Shown here: positions 33,995 to 42,801 of the stretch, in pieces | How the letters are laid out: every line of letters starts with the position of its first letter | Position numbering within the stretch: position 1 is the stretch's first letter | DNA from: Gimesia sp. | GTDB taxonomy: Bacteria > Planctomycetota > Planctomycetia > Planctomycetales > Planctomycetaceae | Direction: 5' to 3' | Assembly: GCA_002706765.1 (NCBI GenBank) | Contig: PAJV01000050.1 | Coordinates: forward strand, 35,386-99,385 | Length of the DNA: 64,000 nt | Translations under genes and position numbers: made by a program | The notes under the pieces: model-generated | Databases searched by the model: none | What the model was told of the DNA's origin: nothing | Seen by the model: the letters and a program-made list of their open reading frames with translations, nothing else

Positions 33995-34990
33995 TCAACG
34001 CACGTCTGCCTGTCCGCGTTTGCTGCGGAAGTCACTGGGGGTTTCCCCGGTCAGTTTACGAAAAGTCCGTGTGAAATAAGCCGGCGAAGAAAAGCCCAGC
34101 GTGCGGCTGATCTGGTCGATCGTCATCGCCGGGTTACCCAGCATGCGTTTGGACTGCCAGATTTTCAACTCGTTGAAATACGCCATGATCCCGCAGCCAT
34201 AGGTTTTGCGAAACACGGTTTTTGCCAGCGTGGGACTCACGTGCAGTTCGCGGGCCACTTCGGGAATCGTCAGGCGATCATTCACGCGGTTCAACAGTAA
34301 CCGCCGAATCTGCAATGCGACATCGTCTTCAGAATCCAACTCCACGGCCGGCGCCAGATGCTCCAGCACCAGCGCCAGAAAAACCAGCAGGCGGCTGGTC
34401 ACTTCAATCTTGCGATGAGAGTGTTCGGCAATCAGTTGATCGGCCATCCGCCAGAACGCATGTTGCAGATCCGGATTGCCGGCTGATCTGATGCAATGCA
34501 CGCCGGTGACCAGCGTCTCCAGTTCCCGGCACGCTTCGGCAATCCCCGCTTCTTCCGGCCAGTCTCCCAGCCGCTCCAGATCGATCAGGAAAGCCACCGT
34601 GGAGGCTGTATGCGGACCTGCATTCGACCAGTGATGATCCACGCCCGGACCAATCATACAGAAATCGCCCGCGTCGAGATGATAATCTCCCGTCGGAGTC
34701 TTCAACGTCAACGGTCCCTGCAGACTGCCATGCATGGCCATCACGGCATGATTGTGTTTCTGCGTGGTCGTGCCTGCGGGAAAATGTCCGGAAGTAAACC
34801 GTGCAAAAGGCCCGGGGGTCGGATGATAATAAGCCAGGTAACTCCAGCTCTGCCTGAGTGTTTCCAGTCGCTGAGGTCGCGCGGAGGGTAAATAATAGGA
34901 AAGATCCGCCTTCTCATCATCCAGACTGTTTTCACGCTCAAGGAAAGGCTGGATTCGAGGTTTGCCACTCACGGAGGTTTTTGATTGCAT
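33995..34990 (-). CDS. AraC family transcriptional regulator with cupin domain
   Basis: 331 aa. Residues 60-150 form a cupin-like ligand pocket (GHFPAGTTTQKHNH, AGDFCMIGPGVDHHW). The C-terminal 100 residues carry two helix-turn-helix motifs: TIPEVARELHVSPTLAKTVF and TIDQISRTLGFSSPAYFTRTF, followed by KLTGETPSDFR. These are the hallmarks of AraC/XylS activators responding to sugars or related ligands. Its targets are unknown. A structured repeat (copy B) begins about 17 bases upstream of the start, within the likely promoter region. Confidence 0.92.
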   Translation of the reverse strand: MQSKTSVSGKPRIQPFLERENSLDDEKADLSYYLPSARPQRLETLRQSWSYLAYYHPTPGPFARFTSGHFPAGTTTQKHNHAVMAMHGSLQGPLTLKTPTGDYHLDAGDFCMIGPGVDHHWSNAGPHTASTVAFLIDLERLGDWPEEAGIAEACRELETLVTGVHCIRSAGNPDLQHAFWRMADQLIAEHSHRKIEVTSRLLVFLALVLEHLAPAVELDSEDDVALQIRRLLLNRVNDRLTIPEVARELHVSPTLAKTVFRKTYGCGIMAYFNELKIWQSKRMLGNPAMTIDQISRTLGFSSPAYFTRTFRKLTGETPSDFRSKRGQADVR

Positions 34991-35006
34991 AGTGTGCCCG
35001 GCTTCA

Positions 35007-35102
35007 ATTGATAAACTGTGTCCCGTTTTACGTAGCGTCTCCCTGGCCAGTGGGGCCGAGTAGAACAGATTGAGAGATGCTATGGTAAAATGTGACGCTT
35101 TC
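35007..35102 (+). repeat. Structured dispersed repeat, copy B
   Basis: TAGCGTCTC (35033-35041) pairs with GAGATGCTA (35074-35082) through one G-U pair where copy A has G-C. The inner GGCC/GGCC stem is kept. The tail TATGGTAAAATGTGACGC matches copies A and C. The rest of the gap 34991-35609 holds nothing I recognise. Confidence 0.75.
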
Positions 35103-35609
35103 TCGATCGTGGGGTGCGAACGCGCTTCGTTACCTGGCAGGATCGTGTACCAGCTGGGCCGTCCGTGGGCTCACAGCCAGAGCAGGGAACCTGATTATAA
35201 CGAACTTTTCATTCCCCTCGACAGTTAATTATCCCAATAAAGCTTACGAAATCGTAAACGACTGTTCTCAAATAAGATAGCTCAATATTTTTTGTTTGTT
35301 CAAAGATGTCCGATAGTGAAATCTTTCTGTCTGAAAAGACATGGTGAATGACAAATCCGAGTGTAAAGTGAGATCATGTATTGAGAATGTCTCGTTTCCT
35401 GCAGGCGTCCTGCCGCCTTGATTGTGATTCTGATTTGAAGTCAGTTTCAACCCTTCTGCATGGGCCCCTGCCAGGCCCGGTGTTCTTTTATGCTGCTACA
35501 GCACGGGTATCGTCCGTCGGCACTTTCCATTCTGCGCTCTGCTCAAACCTGATAGTCATTTTTTTAATTACCGATAGGTTTATAAATCTTAGAAAAAGGA
35601 CGCGGACTC

Positions 35610-36590
35610 ATGAAACGAAAAGCATTTACTCTCATCGAATTACTGGTGGTGATCGCCATCATAGCGATCCTCATCGCCTTATTACTTCCGGCGGTCCAGC
35701 AGGCGCGGGAAGCAGCCCGCCGCAGTGCCTGCAAAAACAACATGAAACAAATCGGACTGGCGTTTCATAACTATCATGACGCCTTCCGTACATTTCCCAT
35801 CGGCGCCCAGGTCCCCATTTATCAGGCTAACTGGCGCGTGTCGATTCTGCCTTACATGGATCAGGCCAATCTCTATAACAGCCTGACACAAACTCCCGCG
35901 AACGGGCGAGGCTACAACACCTACAACGGCTGGACCGGTGACGGCGGATACGGAACCGGTGCCGGCTCCAACGAAGCATTGAACCAGGTTCTGGTAACTC
36001 CCTTTAAATGCCCCTCCAGTGCCACAGATCCCTTTTACGCGGGGACAGCAAACGGTATTTCTCCCGGACAGTCCAACGGGGACCTGGGGATGACAATGGA
36101 CTATGTGGGCATCGCGGGCGCCTACACCGCTGCCGCACCGTTCAACACGAATGCCGTCGACAACACGTACTATGGAGTGATGGCACAGAACGGGATGCTG
36201 CAGATCGGCAAGTCTGTCCTGATGCGTGACTGCACGGATGGCACTTCGAATACCATCATCGTCGGTGAAGATTCCGGCGTCATTGCCGGCGTTGATTACC
36301 GCAAAAATCTCTCGGGCGGCTGGTCTGGTCACCGCGGTGTCTCCACCAGTGGCGGATCCGGATATGGCGGGGGTGGCGTGGTCACCATTCGTTACTCTCC
36401 CAATCCGAAAACCAAACCCGCGTATACAGGCGCCGGATTTAACAACGGTCCGCTCACATCATTCCACGTGGGTGGCGTACATGCCCTGCTGGCCGACGGA
36501 GCCGTCCGCTTCCTCTCGGATAATGTTGACTTCAACACACTGCTGGCGCTGGGCGCCATTCAGGACGGTAAAGTACTCGGCGAATTTTAA
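35610..36590 (+). CDS. DUF1559 prepilin-like protein
   Basis: 326 aa. The N-terminus FTLIELLVVIAIIAILIALLLP is a type IV prepilin cleavage and methylation site with its hydrophobic helix. QQAREAARRSACKNNMKQIGLAFHNYHD follows, the standard DUF1559 (SBP_bac_10) start. The C-terminus carries FHVGGVHALLADGAVRFL, the other family signature. DUF1559 proteins are expanded to tens or hundreds of copies in planctomycetes and are thought to be pseudopilins or surface fibres. GGA lies about 11 bases before the ATG. It pairs with the small lipoprotein gene downstream, a recurrent planctomycete couple. Confidence 0.95.
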   Translation: MKRKAFTLIELLVVIAIIAILIALLLPAVQQAREAARRSACKNNMKQIGLAFHNYHDAFRTFPIGAQVPIYQANWRVSILPYMDQANLYNSLTQTPANGRGYNTYNGWTGDGGYGTGAGSNEALNQVLVTPFKCPSSATDPFYAGTANGISPGQSNGDLGMTMDYVGIAGAYTAAAPFNTNAVDNTYYGVMAQNGMLQIGKSVLMRDCTDGTSNTIIVGEDSGVIAGVDYRKNLSGGWSGHRGVSTSGGSGYGGGGVVTIRYSPNPKTKPAYTGAGFNNGPLTSFHVGGVHALLADGAVRFLSDNVDFNTLLALGAIQDGKVLGEF

Positions 36591-36617
36591 TTCCCGTTTG
36601 ACAAACAGCTGGAAACA

Positions 36618-36650
36618 CACACATGGTCGGTCAAACGCCGACCGTGTGTG
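36618..36650 (+). terminator. Strong hairpin after the DUF1559 gene
   Basis: CACACATGGTCGG (36618-36630) pairs with CCGACCGTGTGTG (36638-36650) over 13 positions, with one T-G wobble and a 7-base loop. No T-run follows, so it may stabilise the DUF1559 mRNA or reduce read-through into the lipoprotein gene. Confidence 0.55.
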
Positions 36651-36715
36651 CGATCCAGAACATTCAAATCACGTACATTGTGATCCTTCGATCATAAACT
36701 TCGGGAGACACTTCA

Positions 36716-37159
36716 ATGCTGGCTTTCATTCGTACTTCTTTCAGAACCTTGACTCCAGTCAATCCACTGCTTCTCTCTGGCGCCGCCTTGCTGGCAGTCA
36801 CATTACTGACCGGCTGTGGTGGCACGACGGTCGCCTCCAAACCGATGGGAACCGTCAGCGGCACCGTGACCCTCAAAGGACAACCACTGACTGACTGCCG
36901 CGTCAATTATCTTTCGGAACAACTGGGCGCCAGTGCCGGCGGCGATCTTACCGAGGATGGCTCATTCACACTGGATGGCCCGATACCCGCCGGCTCTTAC
37001 AGCGTGTTTATCTCGCTCCCCAGCGAATTCACTCCCGCCCAGGCACAGAGCAACACAGGATTGTCGCAGGTCCCTAAAAAGTATCTGAGCTCTTCCACAA
37101 CCGATCTCACCGCGGACGTCAAAGAAGGCGAAAGCAGCCACGACTTCGATTTGAAATAG
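36716..37159 (+). CDS. Small lipoprotein with transthyretin-like domain
   Basis: 147 aa. A hydrophobic signal ends in the lipobox LLTGC, giving a lipidated Cys at residue 34. The mature part opens with GTVSGTVTLKGQPLTDCRV, the start of a carboxypeptidase-regulatory or transthyretin-like beta sandwich common in planctomycete lipoproteins. SFTLDGPIPAGSYSVFI continues it. GGGAG lies about 9 bases before the ATG. Such genes regularly follow DUF1559 genes, so a joint surface role is inferred. Confidence 0.85.
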   Translation: MLAFIRTSFRTLTPVNPLLLSGAALLAVTLLTGCGGTTVASKPMGTVSGTVTLKGQPLTDCRVNYLSEQLGASAGGDLTEDGSFTLDGPIPAGSYSVFISLPSEFTPAQAQSNTGLSQVPKKYLSSSTTDLTADVKEGESSHDFDLK

Positions 37160-37331
37160 CAGGCAACAACAGCCTGGAGATCAGAGATTTCTCTTTCTCC
37201 CCAATATTCTCAAAGAACGGGTCCCGCTCAGTTAACGCTCCAGTTAAACTGGAAGGAACTGGAGTCGCTTTTCCCGTCTCTGACTGATCTGATTTAGATT
37301 GATTACTACCCGTTTCAGAAAACAGGACACC

Positions 37332-38879
37332 ATGCACCGCAATCACAAAATCGCTCGCCCCCTTGTATCTCATACTTTGAACCGACTGACCGCCACTCTG
37401 CTGCTGCTGACTCTGATCAGCCTGCTCAACCCGGCTTTCGCGTCTGCCGGCGAGCTGATGGCGGGCGCCGCCAAAGTGGACATCACCAATCGAAACGTGC
37501 CCGTCAATGATCCCCTGTTTGTGAAAGCACTGGTCATCAAAGACGGCGACCACACCGCTGCCATCGTGACCGTCGACGCCGTCGCCATTGGCGAGATCGG
37601 TTCGATCACTAACGAATACCTGGGCAACGTGCGGTCACAGATCGAACAGGATCTGAAAATCAAACCCGAAAACATCATGGTCAACGCCAGCCATTGTCAC
37701 GGCATCGTCTGTGCCGACGTCGAAGAACGCACGATCCAGGCCATCAAAGAAGCGGCAAAAAACATGGTTCCCGTCAACGTGGGTGTGGGCACAGGACACG
37801 AAGACCGCGTGATGGAAAACCGGCGGCTGTTCCTCAAAAACGGCAAAGAAGCCGACGTCCGCCATGCCTACTCGCTGCCCCCCGATGAAGAAGTCGCGAA
37901 AATCGGTCCCATCGATCCCGAGATTGGTATCCTGAAGCTCGAGAAGAAAAATGGCGACACACTCGCCGTTGTTTACAACTTCGCCGTCCACCCGATTCAG
38001 GGGGTCCCCAATAAAGGCAACACTGCCGACATGAGCGGCTTCGCTTCACAGGTGATCGAAGACAATCTCAGCGAAGGCACGATTGCCCTGTTCGTGCAGG
38101 GTTGTGGCGGCGACATCAATCCCGCGCAGTACAAAGACGTCGATAATCCCCGCGACGCCGAAACCCTGGGCAACCTGCTGGGACTCAGCACACTCAAAGC
38201 GATCCGTAAGATTAAATGCACCGACAACAGCGATCTGAAAGTGCTGAACGAAACCCTGACACTTCCCCGTTCCAACAATGCTTCGCGGATTGAGTCACTC
38301 AAAAAAGAACAGGAACAGCTGCTGAATTCGCTGCAGGGAACCAGTCTGAACCTGAAAACGTTTCTGCCTCTGATCGTCAAATTCAAGCTCTATGACGAAC
38401 ACCCTTCATACTATTCGCATCGGTACCTGCTGGAAAACAAACTGGGTCGCGACGGCCTGGTCAAGCTGGACGAAGAGAATCGCGCGAACATGGAACGTTA
38501 CATCAACAACGTCTACAAAATGGAGAAAATGACCCGCAACAAAGCCAACCTGGCGCTGCTCAACAAACACCAGACCCGCAACCAGGCCGCCGGCAAAACG
38601 CTTGACGTGGAAATCTTCGGCATCAAGGTCGGCGACTTCCGCATGATCACTTTTCCCGCAGAGCTGACCGTCAACATCGGCCTGAACATCAAGGAAAAAT
38701 CCCCCTTCGAAAACACGTTCGTCGCCGGCTACACCAACGGCTACAACTACTACGCCCCGACCGCCGAGCAGCTGAAAAACGTCGGCGGCGCCCAGGAAGA
38801 CAGCGACTGCATGCTGGCCCCCGAATGGCAGGCCCTCTTCGAAGCCAAAGCCCAGGAAATGATTAAGCAGTTGAAGTGA
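37332..38879 (+). CDS. Secreted ceramidase-like protein
   Basis: 515 aa from the ATG at 37332; an upstream in-frame start at 37299 is less likely. A signal peptide (TATLLLLTLISLLNPAFASA) precedes GAAKVDITNRN. The zinc motif is degenerate, ASHCHG rather than STHTHSG, with HPIQG and GCGGDINP downstream. This is the neutral ceramidase N-terminal family, as at 25.4 kb, but from a different branch; identity between the two looks low by eye. The substrate is unknown. It stands alone after the DUF1559/lipoprotein pair. Confidence 0.84.
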   Translation: MHRNHKIARPLVSHTLNRLTATLLLLTLISLLNPAFASAGELMAGAAKVDITNRNVPVNDPLFVKALVIKDGDHTAAIVTVDAVAIGEIGSITNEYLGNVRSQIEQDLKIKPENIMVNASHCHGIVCADVEERTIQAIKEAAKNMVPVNVGVGTGHEDRVMENRRLFLKNGKEADVRHAYSLPPDEEVAKIGPIDPEIGILKLEKKNGDTLAVVYNFAVHPIQGVPNKGNTADMSGFASQVIEDNLSEGTIALFVQGCGGDINPAQYKDVDNPRDAETLGNLLGLSTLKAIRKIKCTDNSDLKVLNETLTLPRSNNASRIESLKKEQEQLLNSLQGTSLNLKTFLPLIVKFKLYDEHPSYYSHRYLLENKLGRDGLVKLDEENRANMERYINNVYKMEKMTRNKANLALLNKHQTRNQAAGKTLDVEIFGIKVGDFRMITFPAELTVNIGLNIKEKSPFENTFVAGYTNGYNYYAPTAEQLKNVGGAQEDSDCMLAPEWQALFEAKAQEMIKQLK

Positions 38880-38967
38880 GTGGTTTAGGCTTTCAATATG
38901 CACTTCGCAGTCGACCGGTGAGTGGAATAGAAAACGCAGACTGGTAAATTACCACGAAACACACAGG

Positions 38968-39020
38968 GTAGGCCCGGATGCACATCCGGGCCGAGCGCAG
39001 CGAGCAGGAAACTGTCAGAG
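38968..39020 (+). repeat. Composite repeat, P2 module with compensatory stem change
   Basis: GCCCGGATGCACATCCGGGC replaces the TACCGGATG...CATCCGGTA of other copies, with both arms changed so that pairing is kept. The tail CGAGCGCAGCGAGCAGG is identical. The gap 38880-39186 holds nothing else recognised. Confidence 0.7.
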
Positions 39021-39186
39021 AAAGCAGTCAATCCAGGTAGAAACGAACCCTACCGCCAGACCTTAATCGCACAATTTACGATTGATTTTAAATGCTCTTT
39101 GTCAAAATAATCAGACAAAGATCCAGTCACCTGATTTCTACCAGTCAGATCATCCAGTCGTCAATATTTGTGTGGAGCATCAGGGC

Positions 39187-40236
39187 GTGCCAGCTGAAAA
39201 CAGTCTCATTCTCGTTGTGACATTCTGGTCTGCGGCTTTCATGCCGACAATGATCCTGTCGGCGAGCGAACCAGAGGCAAAGCTTCCCGTTAAGCACTCC
39301 CTATCAGAACGCGAATTCCGAAACCAATACGCAAGTGCTGTGAAAAAGTTCAAAAGCGGCTACCAAAACGTCGAGTGCCATTTTGACTGTTCCTACAAAG
39401 AATATAAGTTTCAGGCACACCTGCTTGCCAAGGAGGACTCGGTAGTCGGCATCATGAATTATGCGAAAGCAACTCCTTTACAGGGACAATACTGCAGCAA
39501 AATATTTTGTATTACACCGAATTATGTATTCAACCTTGATAAAACAAAGCCCGGTGCGCCGTACCTGCTGAGCAGTATCAGACACGATAAGAAACAGATA
39601 GTTCGTGCGCGTGCTATCACAGCGAGAGATCTGGATATTTACCTGTTTGCAGCCAGTTCCATGTTCGAGGTTTCTGTTGAAACGATGCTCGAAATGCCGT
39701 CGTTCAAAATCGAGAAAATCGAGCGATATGCACCCACTGAAGACGAAGCAGAAGAGGTCGTCTCGCTTGATTTTACAATGAACGACGACACATGGATTCT
39801 GACAAAAGGTCATCTCGTATTCGCGCCCTACTTGAACTGGGCTGTGCTTGAATACAACTGCCGTTACAATTTTTCAAACAATAATTACGTGATTTACTCT
39901 GGCATCAACAACTTCACGCCATTACAAAAGAATGGTGTTCCGATTCTCAATTACGGGGAACATAAGGAAATTCATTACGAAGATGGAAAGATACTTTCCC
40001 CCACTTATAAATATTCAGCCAATCTCATCAACTTTTCATTAGGCAACCTGGACGACTCTGATTTTCTGTTATCAAACTACGGTTTACCCGATGCGCCACT
40101 CGCGGTTCCTCTCCCTGCAACAAACAACCTGATGAAGTGGTTCCTGATCGGTAACGGCATTCTGCTGGCGCTGATCGTGATATATGTTATGATTCAACGA
40201 TTTCGCACTGTTCAAACACCGGAGAACCTGTCATGA
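39187..40236 (+). CDS. Hypothetical secreted/membrane protein
   Basis: 350 aa from GTG 39187, which has GGAG about 9 bases upstream and gives a clean signal peptide (NSLILVVTFWSAAFMPTMILSA). A longer frame from TTG 39082 adds unlikely residues. The middle part is rich in beta strands and aromatic residues, and the C-terminus has one membrane helix (WFLIGNGILLALIVIYVMI) with a short basic tail. No family recognised. It overlaps the DUF1573 gene by ATGA, so translational coupling is likely. Confidence 0.68.
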   Translation: MPAENSLILVVTFWSAAFMPTMILSASEPEAKLPVKHSLSEREFRNQYASAVKKFKSGYQNVECHFDCSYKEYKFQAHLLAKEDSVVGIMNYAKATPLQGQYCSKIFCITPNYVFNLDKTKPGAPYLLSSIRHDKKQIVRARAITARDLDIYLFAASSMFEVSVETMLEMPSFKIEKIERYAPTEDEAEEVVSLDFTMNDDTWILTKGHLVFAPYLNWAVLEYNCRYNFSNNNYVIYSGINNFTPLQKNGVPILNYGEHKEIHYEDGKILSPTYKYSANLINFSLGNLDDSDFLLSNYGLPDAPLAVPLPATNNLMKWFLIGNGILLALIVIYVMIQRFRTVQTPENLS

Positions 40237-40670
40237 AGCGGCTCTCTTTCAGATTGAAGTCATTCCTGACTGTCTACTTTACTGGGGTCCTGGTGGTGGC
40301 AGTGATCTTTTATGGCACTTCGCTGTTTGGTTCACCGCAGATTGTGGTACCGCTCTGTGAATTTAAAAATATTCCCGTAGACAAGACAGCGAAAGAGAAG
40401 GTCACCGTCAAGAACCCGACCAGCCAGCCACTCCAGCTGATCGGCGCGATGGTCCCCTGCACGCTTTGCGGCTGCGCATCCACGGAAGGCCTGCCTGTGA
40501 CGATCCCACCCGGCCAAAGCGGCACTGTCACTGTCTTATTTAAAGCCACGGCAGCAGGCCCGTTCAAAACAGAAATTGAACTGTATACCGACAACCCCCA
40601 ACAGACCATCGTTCGACTACAGGTTCGCGGGACAGTGAAACAGGGCGCAGAAGATCAACCAGTGAAGTGA
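40233..40670 (+). CDS. DUF1573 domain protein
   Basis: 145 aa with one N-terminal membrane helix. LCEFKNIPVDKTAKEKVTV, LIGAMVPCTLCGCAS and IPPGQSGTVTVLFKAT are marks of the DUF1573 Ig-like fold, common in planctomycetes and Bacteroidetes. The conserved Cys residues (CTLCGC) are typical of the planctomycete subgroup. Function is unknown. Its start overlaps the stop of the preceding gene (ATGA), which indicates a two-gene unit. Confidence 0.85.
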   Translation: MKRLSFRLKSFLTVYFTGVLVVAVIFYGTSLFGSPQIVVPLCEFKNIPVDKTAKEKVTVKNPTSQPLQLIGAMVPCTLCGCASTEGLPVTIPPGQSGTVTVLFKATAAGPFKTEIELYTDNPQQTIVRLQVRGTVKQGAEDQPVK

Positions 40671-40898
40671 TGCGGTTTCGACTTTCGAAATATATCTCGC
40701 AGGGGCACGACCCGCAGGGTGGAGACGTTTGCAGATTGCCCTGCAAACTTTTATCTGACCCCGTTCACTCCGAATAACAAACGAACCTCAATACGGCGGG
40801 TGCAGAGGTTGCGGTGTGAACGGCTTCTGGTGAGAGTGTTCGCCTCATTCTATTTACTGTCGAAGAGAACCCGATTCTGGAAAGAACGCGGCAGCTGA

Positions 40899-40944
40899 GA
40901 CCTCCTGCTCGCTGCGCTCGTACCGGATTACATCCGGTATCACC
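40899..40944 (-). repeat. Composite repeat, P2 module on the minus strand
   Basis: Read on the minus strand, TACCGGATGTAATCCGGTA is followed by CGAGCGCAGCGAGCAGGAGG. It is the only inverted copy in the window. The gap 40671-41078 holds nothing else recognised. Confidence 0.7.
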
Positions 40945-41078
40945 CTTTACATTTTTCGTGTTTTGCGTGGTCGAAAATAATGATGGCAGGTTTACCCGGT
41001 TCCCTTTGTGAAGTGCTAGCTCAACAGGCGGGTCGACACATGGGTCGCTCCTGCGAATCGAGTTCGTTGTGCAGGGTC

Positions 41079-42779
41079 CTACTTCTTCTTAATCGTCAGC
41101 CACAGGTAAGGCAGTTCGAGATCCGGTTTGGGGCGATCGGTGTTGCGTTTGGGGCTGATGCCTTTGATCACGGCGGTTGGTGCGTGGACCTGCGTTTTGT
41201 CTTTCAGGCTCACTCCTTTGATTTCCAGCGGGCCCTGGAATACCACGTCCGCCTTCGCTTCCAGTTTCAGCTTGACGGATTTCTCGGTCTTCTCTTTCAG
41301 CCTGGAAACCACGGGCTCGCACGTCACCCCCTCCGGTAACCCTGCCACGCTGATCTCAATGTCATCGTTGAATCGTGGACTCTGGCGATTCACGGTCACT
41401 TCGATTTCCAGCGGCTTGTCGCCGGCGGTCAGCGTGTATTGTTCTTCGGTAGTCTGCAGCGAAAAGTCGGCCTCGGTCGGCTGGATCGACAGCAGGTACA
41501 CATAACGATAACCGCCATACTGAAAACGGTCGGTCACTTCCAGTCGATACTCGCCATCCGCGGGAATGCCATAATCGAGCTGGGCATCATAATAATTCCG
41601 ACGGGGATCATCGACTTCTTTCAGCAGTTTCCCGTTCGCATCGAACAGTTTGATGTACGCATCCAGGGGATAACCCAGCATATGTGTGTCGACTTTGAAC
41701 GTCAGCTTGTCTCCTTTTTTCGCTGCGAAACGGTAGGAATCGATCTCTTTCGGCTCTGCAATCTTGCCGGTGACCGTCGCCGGTAACGTCAGCAGCTGTC
41801 CCTTTTCCGCCTGGCTCTCTTTGGATTCGAGTGTCACTGGAGTCGTACTCAACGGGATCGTCAACCAGTTCCCCACTTGGGGATGACTGAGCAGTGCCTG
41901 TGCTTTCGATTCGGTGATCACAGGTGTCAGCGTTTTTAAATCCTCAGGCAGATTCCAGCCTTCCAGGGCGACGGGTTCTGTGGAAGAAGGATGCCAGGCG
42001 AGGGGCAGACTATGATCAATAAACGGTCCTGTCGTCAGCGTCAAACGGTAAATATAAGATGCGGCGCCGGCAAAGCGAATCGAACTGTTGGGGTCCGCAG
42101 GAAAGGCGAATGTGCGCACATAGTAGGTCCCGTCTTCCGGCGCGGTAAACACGATCCGCGGATCATACCAGAGGGTGTCTTCCATCTGCTCCAGCACGGT
42201 GCCTCGGTGATTGAGGATCTGCAGCAGGCCATCCATGGGCGAACCCAGCTGCTCGTTCGCCGTCTGCGCCGCAATAAGGGTCTGCCCCCTTTTTAACTTG
42301 ACCTGGTAGATGTCCACATCACCGCTCTTGGCGAGTACGCCATTGATGGTCACGGGCAGTTCACACTTCTGGGCATGCTCCATGTCTTCATTCGGCTCCG
42401 CTTCAGCCTGCTCGGGCAGCGTGCCTACCAGGAACGGGCGGATTTCGGAAGCCCCTTCTGCATTATGAAAACGCAGCCAGTACAAGCCGGGTCTGGCAGC
42501 CGCATCGATCTGGACGGTGAACTGTTTTTCCTTGCCCTTCTCGGGTTTCTCGGGGATCGTAATCGTCAATCCGGGAGCTGACGTCCAGACGGAAACCGGG
42601 GCGGTGCCCAGCGTTTTATCAACGCTGACTTCGACCTTCTGTCCCACCTGACCGCCGGCGGGATTCAGATAATTCACGCTGGGAGGTGCGGCTGTCGCTT
42701 CTGAAAACAGACCGGAAACCAATGTAATCGAGACAACAGCGGGCAGAATCCGAGCGGTAGAAAACATCGGTAATCTCAT
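41079..42779 (-). CDS. Secreted protein with pre-peptidase C-terminal (PPC-like) domains
   Basis: 566 aa with a signal peptide (PAVVSITLVSGLFSEATA). Two PPC-type beta sandwiches are visible. One lies near residues 135-235 (EAEPNEDMEHAQ, VDIYQVKLKRGQTLIA, GTYYVRTFAF), the other near residues 330-430 (EIDSYRFAAKKGDKLTFKVD, GEYRLEVTDRFQYGG). An N-terminal IPT/Ig-like part and a C-terminal Ig-like part flank them. No catalytic domain is present. It is the last gene of the leftward DUF1549-DUF1501-PPC operon, 22 bases after the DUF1501 stop, an order common in planctomycetes. Confidence 0.83.
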   Translation of the reverse strand: MRLPMFSTARILPAVVSITLVSGLFSEATAAPPSVNYLNPAGGQVGQKVEVSVDKTLGTAPVSVWTSAPGLTITIPEKPEKGKEKQFTVQIDAAARPGLYWLRFHNAEGASEIRPFLVGTLPEQAEAEPNEDMEHAQKCELPVTINGVLAKSGDVDIYQVKLKRGQTLIAAQTANEQLGSPMDGLLQILNHRGTVLEQMEDTLWYDPRIVFTAPEDGTYYVRTFAFPADPNSSIRFAGAASYIYRLTLTTGPFIDHSLPLAWHPSSTEPVALEGWNLPEDLKTLTPVITESKAQALLSHPQVGNWLTIPLSTTPVTLESKESQAEKGQLLTLPATVTGKIAEPKEIDSYRFAAKKGDKLTFKVDTHMLGYPLDAYIKLFDANGKLLKEVDDPRRNYYDAQLDYGIPADGEYRLEVTDRFQYGGYRYVYLLSIQPTEADFSLQTTEEQYTLTAGDKPLEIEVTVNRQSPRFNDDIEISVAGLPEGVTCEPVVSRLKEKTEKSVKLKLEAKADVVFQGPLEIKGVSLKDKTQVHAPTAVIKGISPKRNTDRPKPDLELPYLWLTIKKK

Positions 42780-42801
42780 TCTCAGTCAGGCGGTGGGCAG
42801 T

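Noticed and set aside
39082-39186. TTG-started N-terminal extension of the hypothetical membrane protein
   Set aside because: It has no ribosome site and would bury the signal peptide; the GTG at 39187 has GGAG 9 bases upstream.
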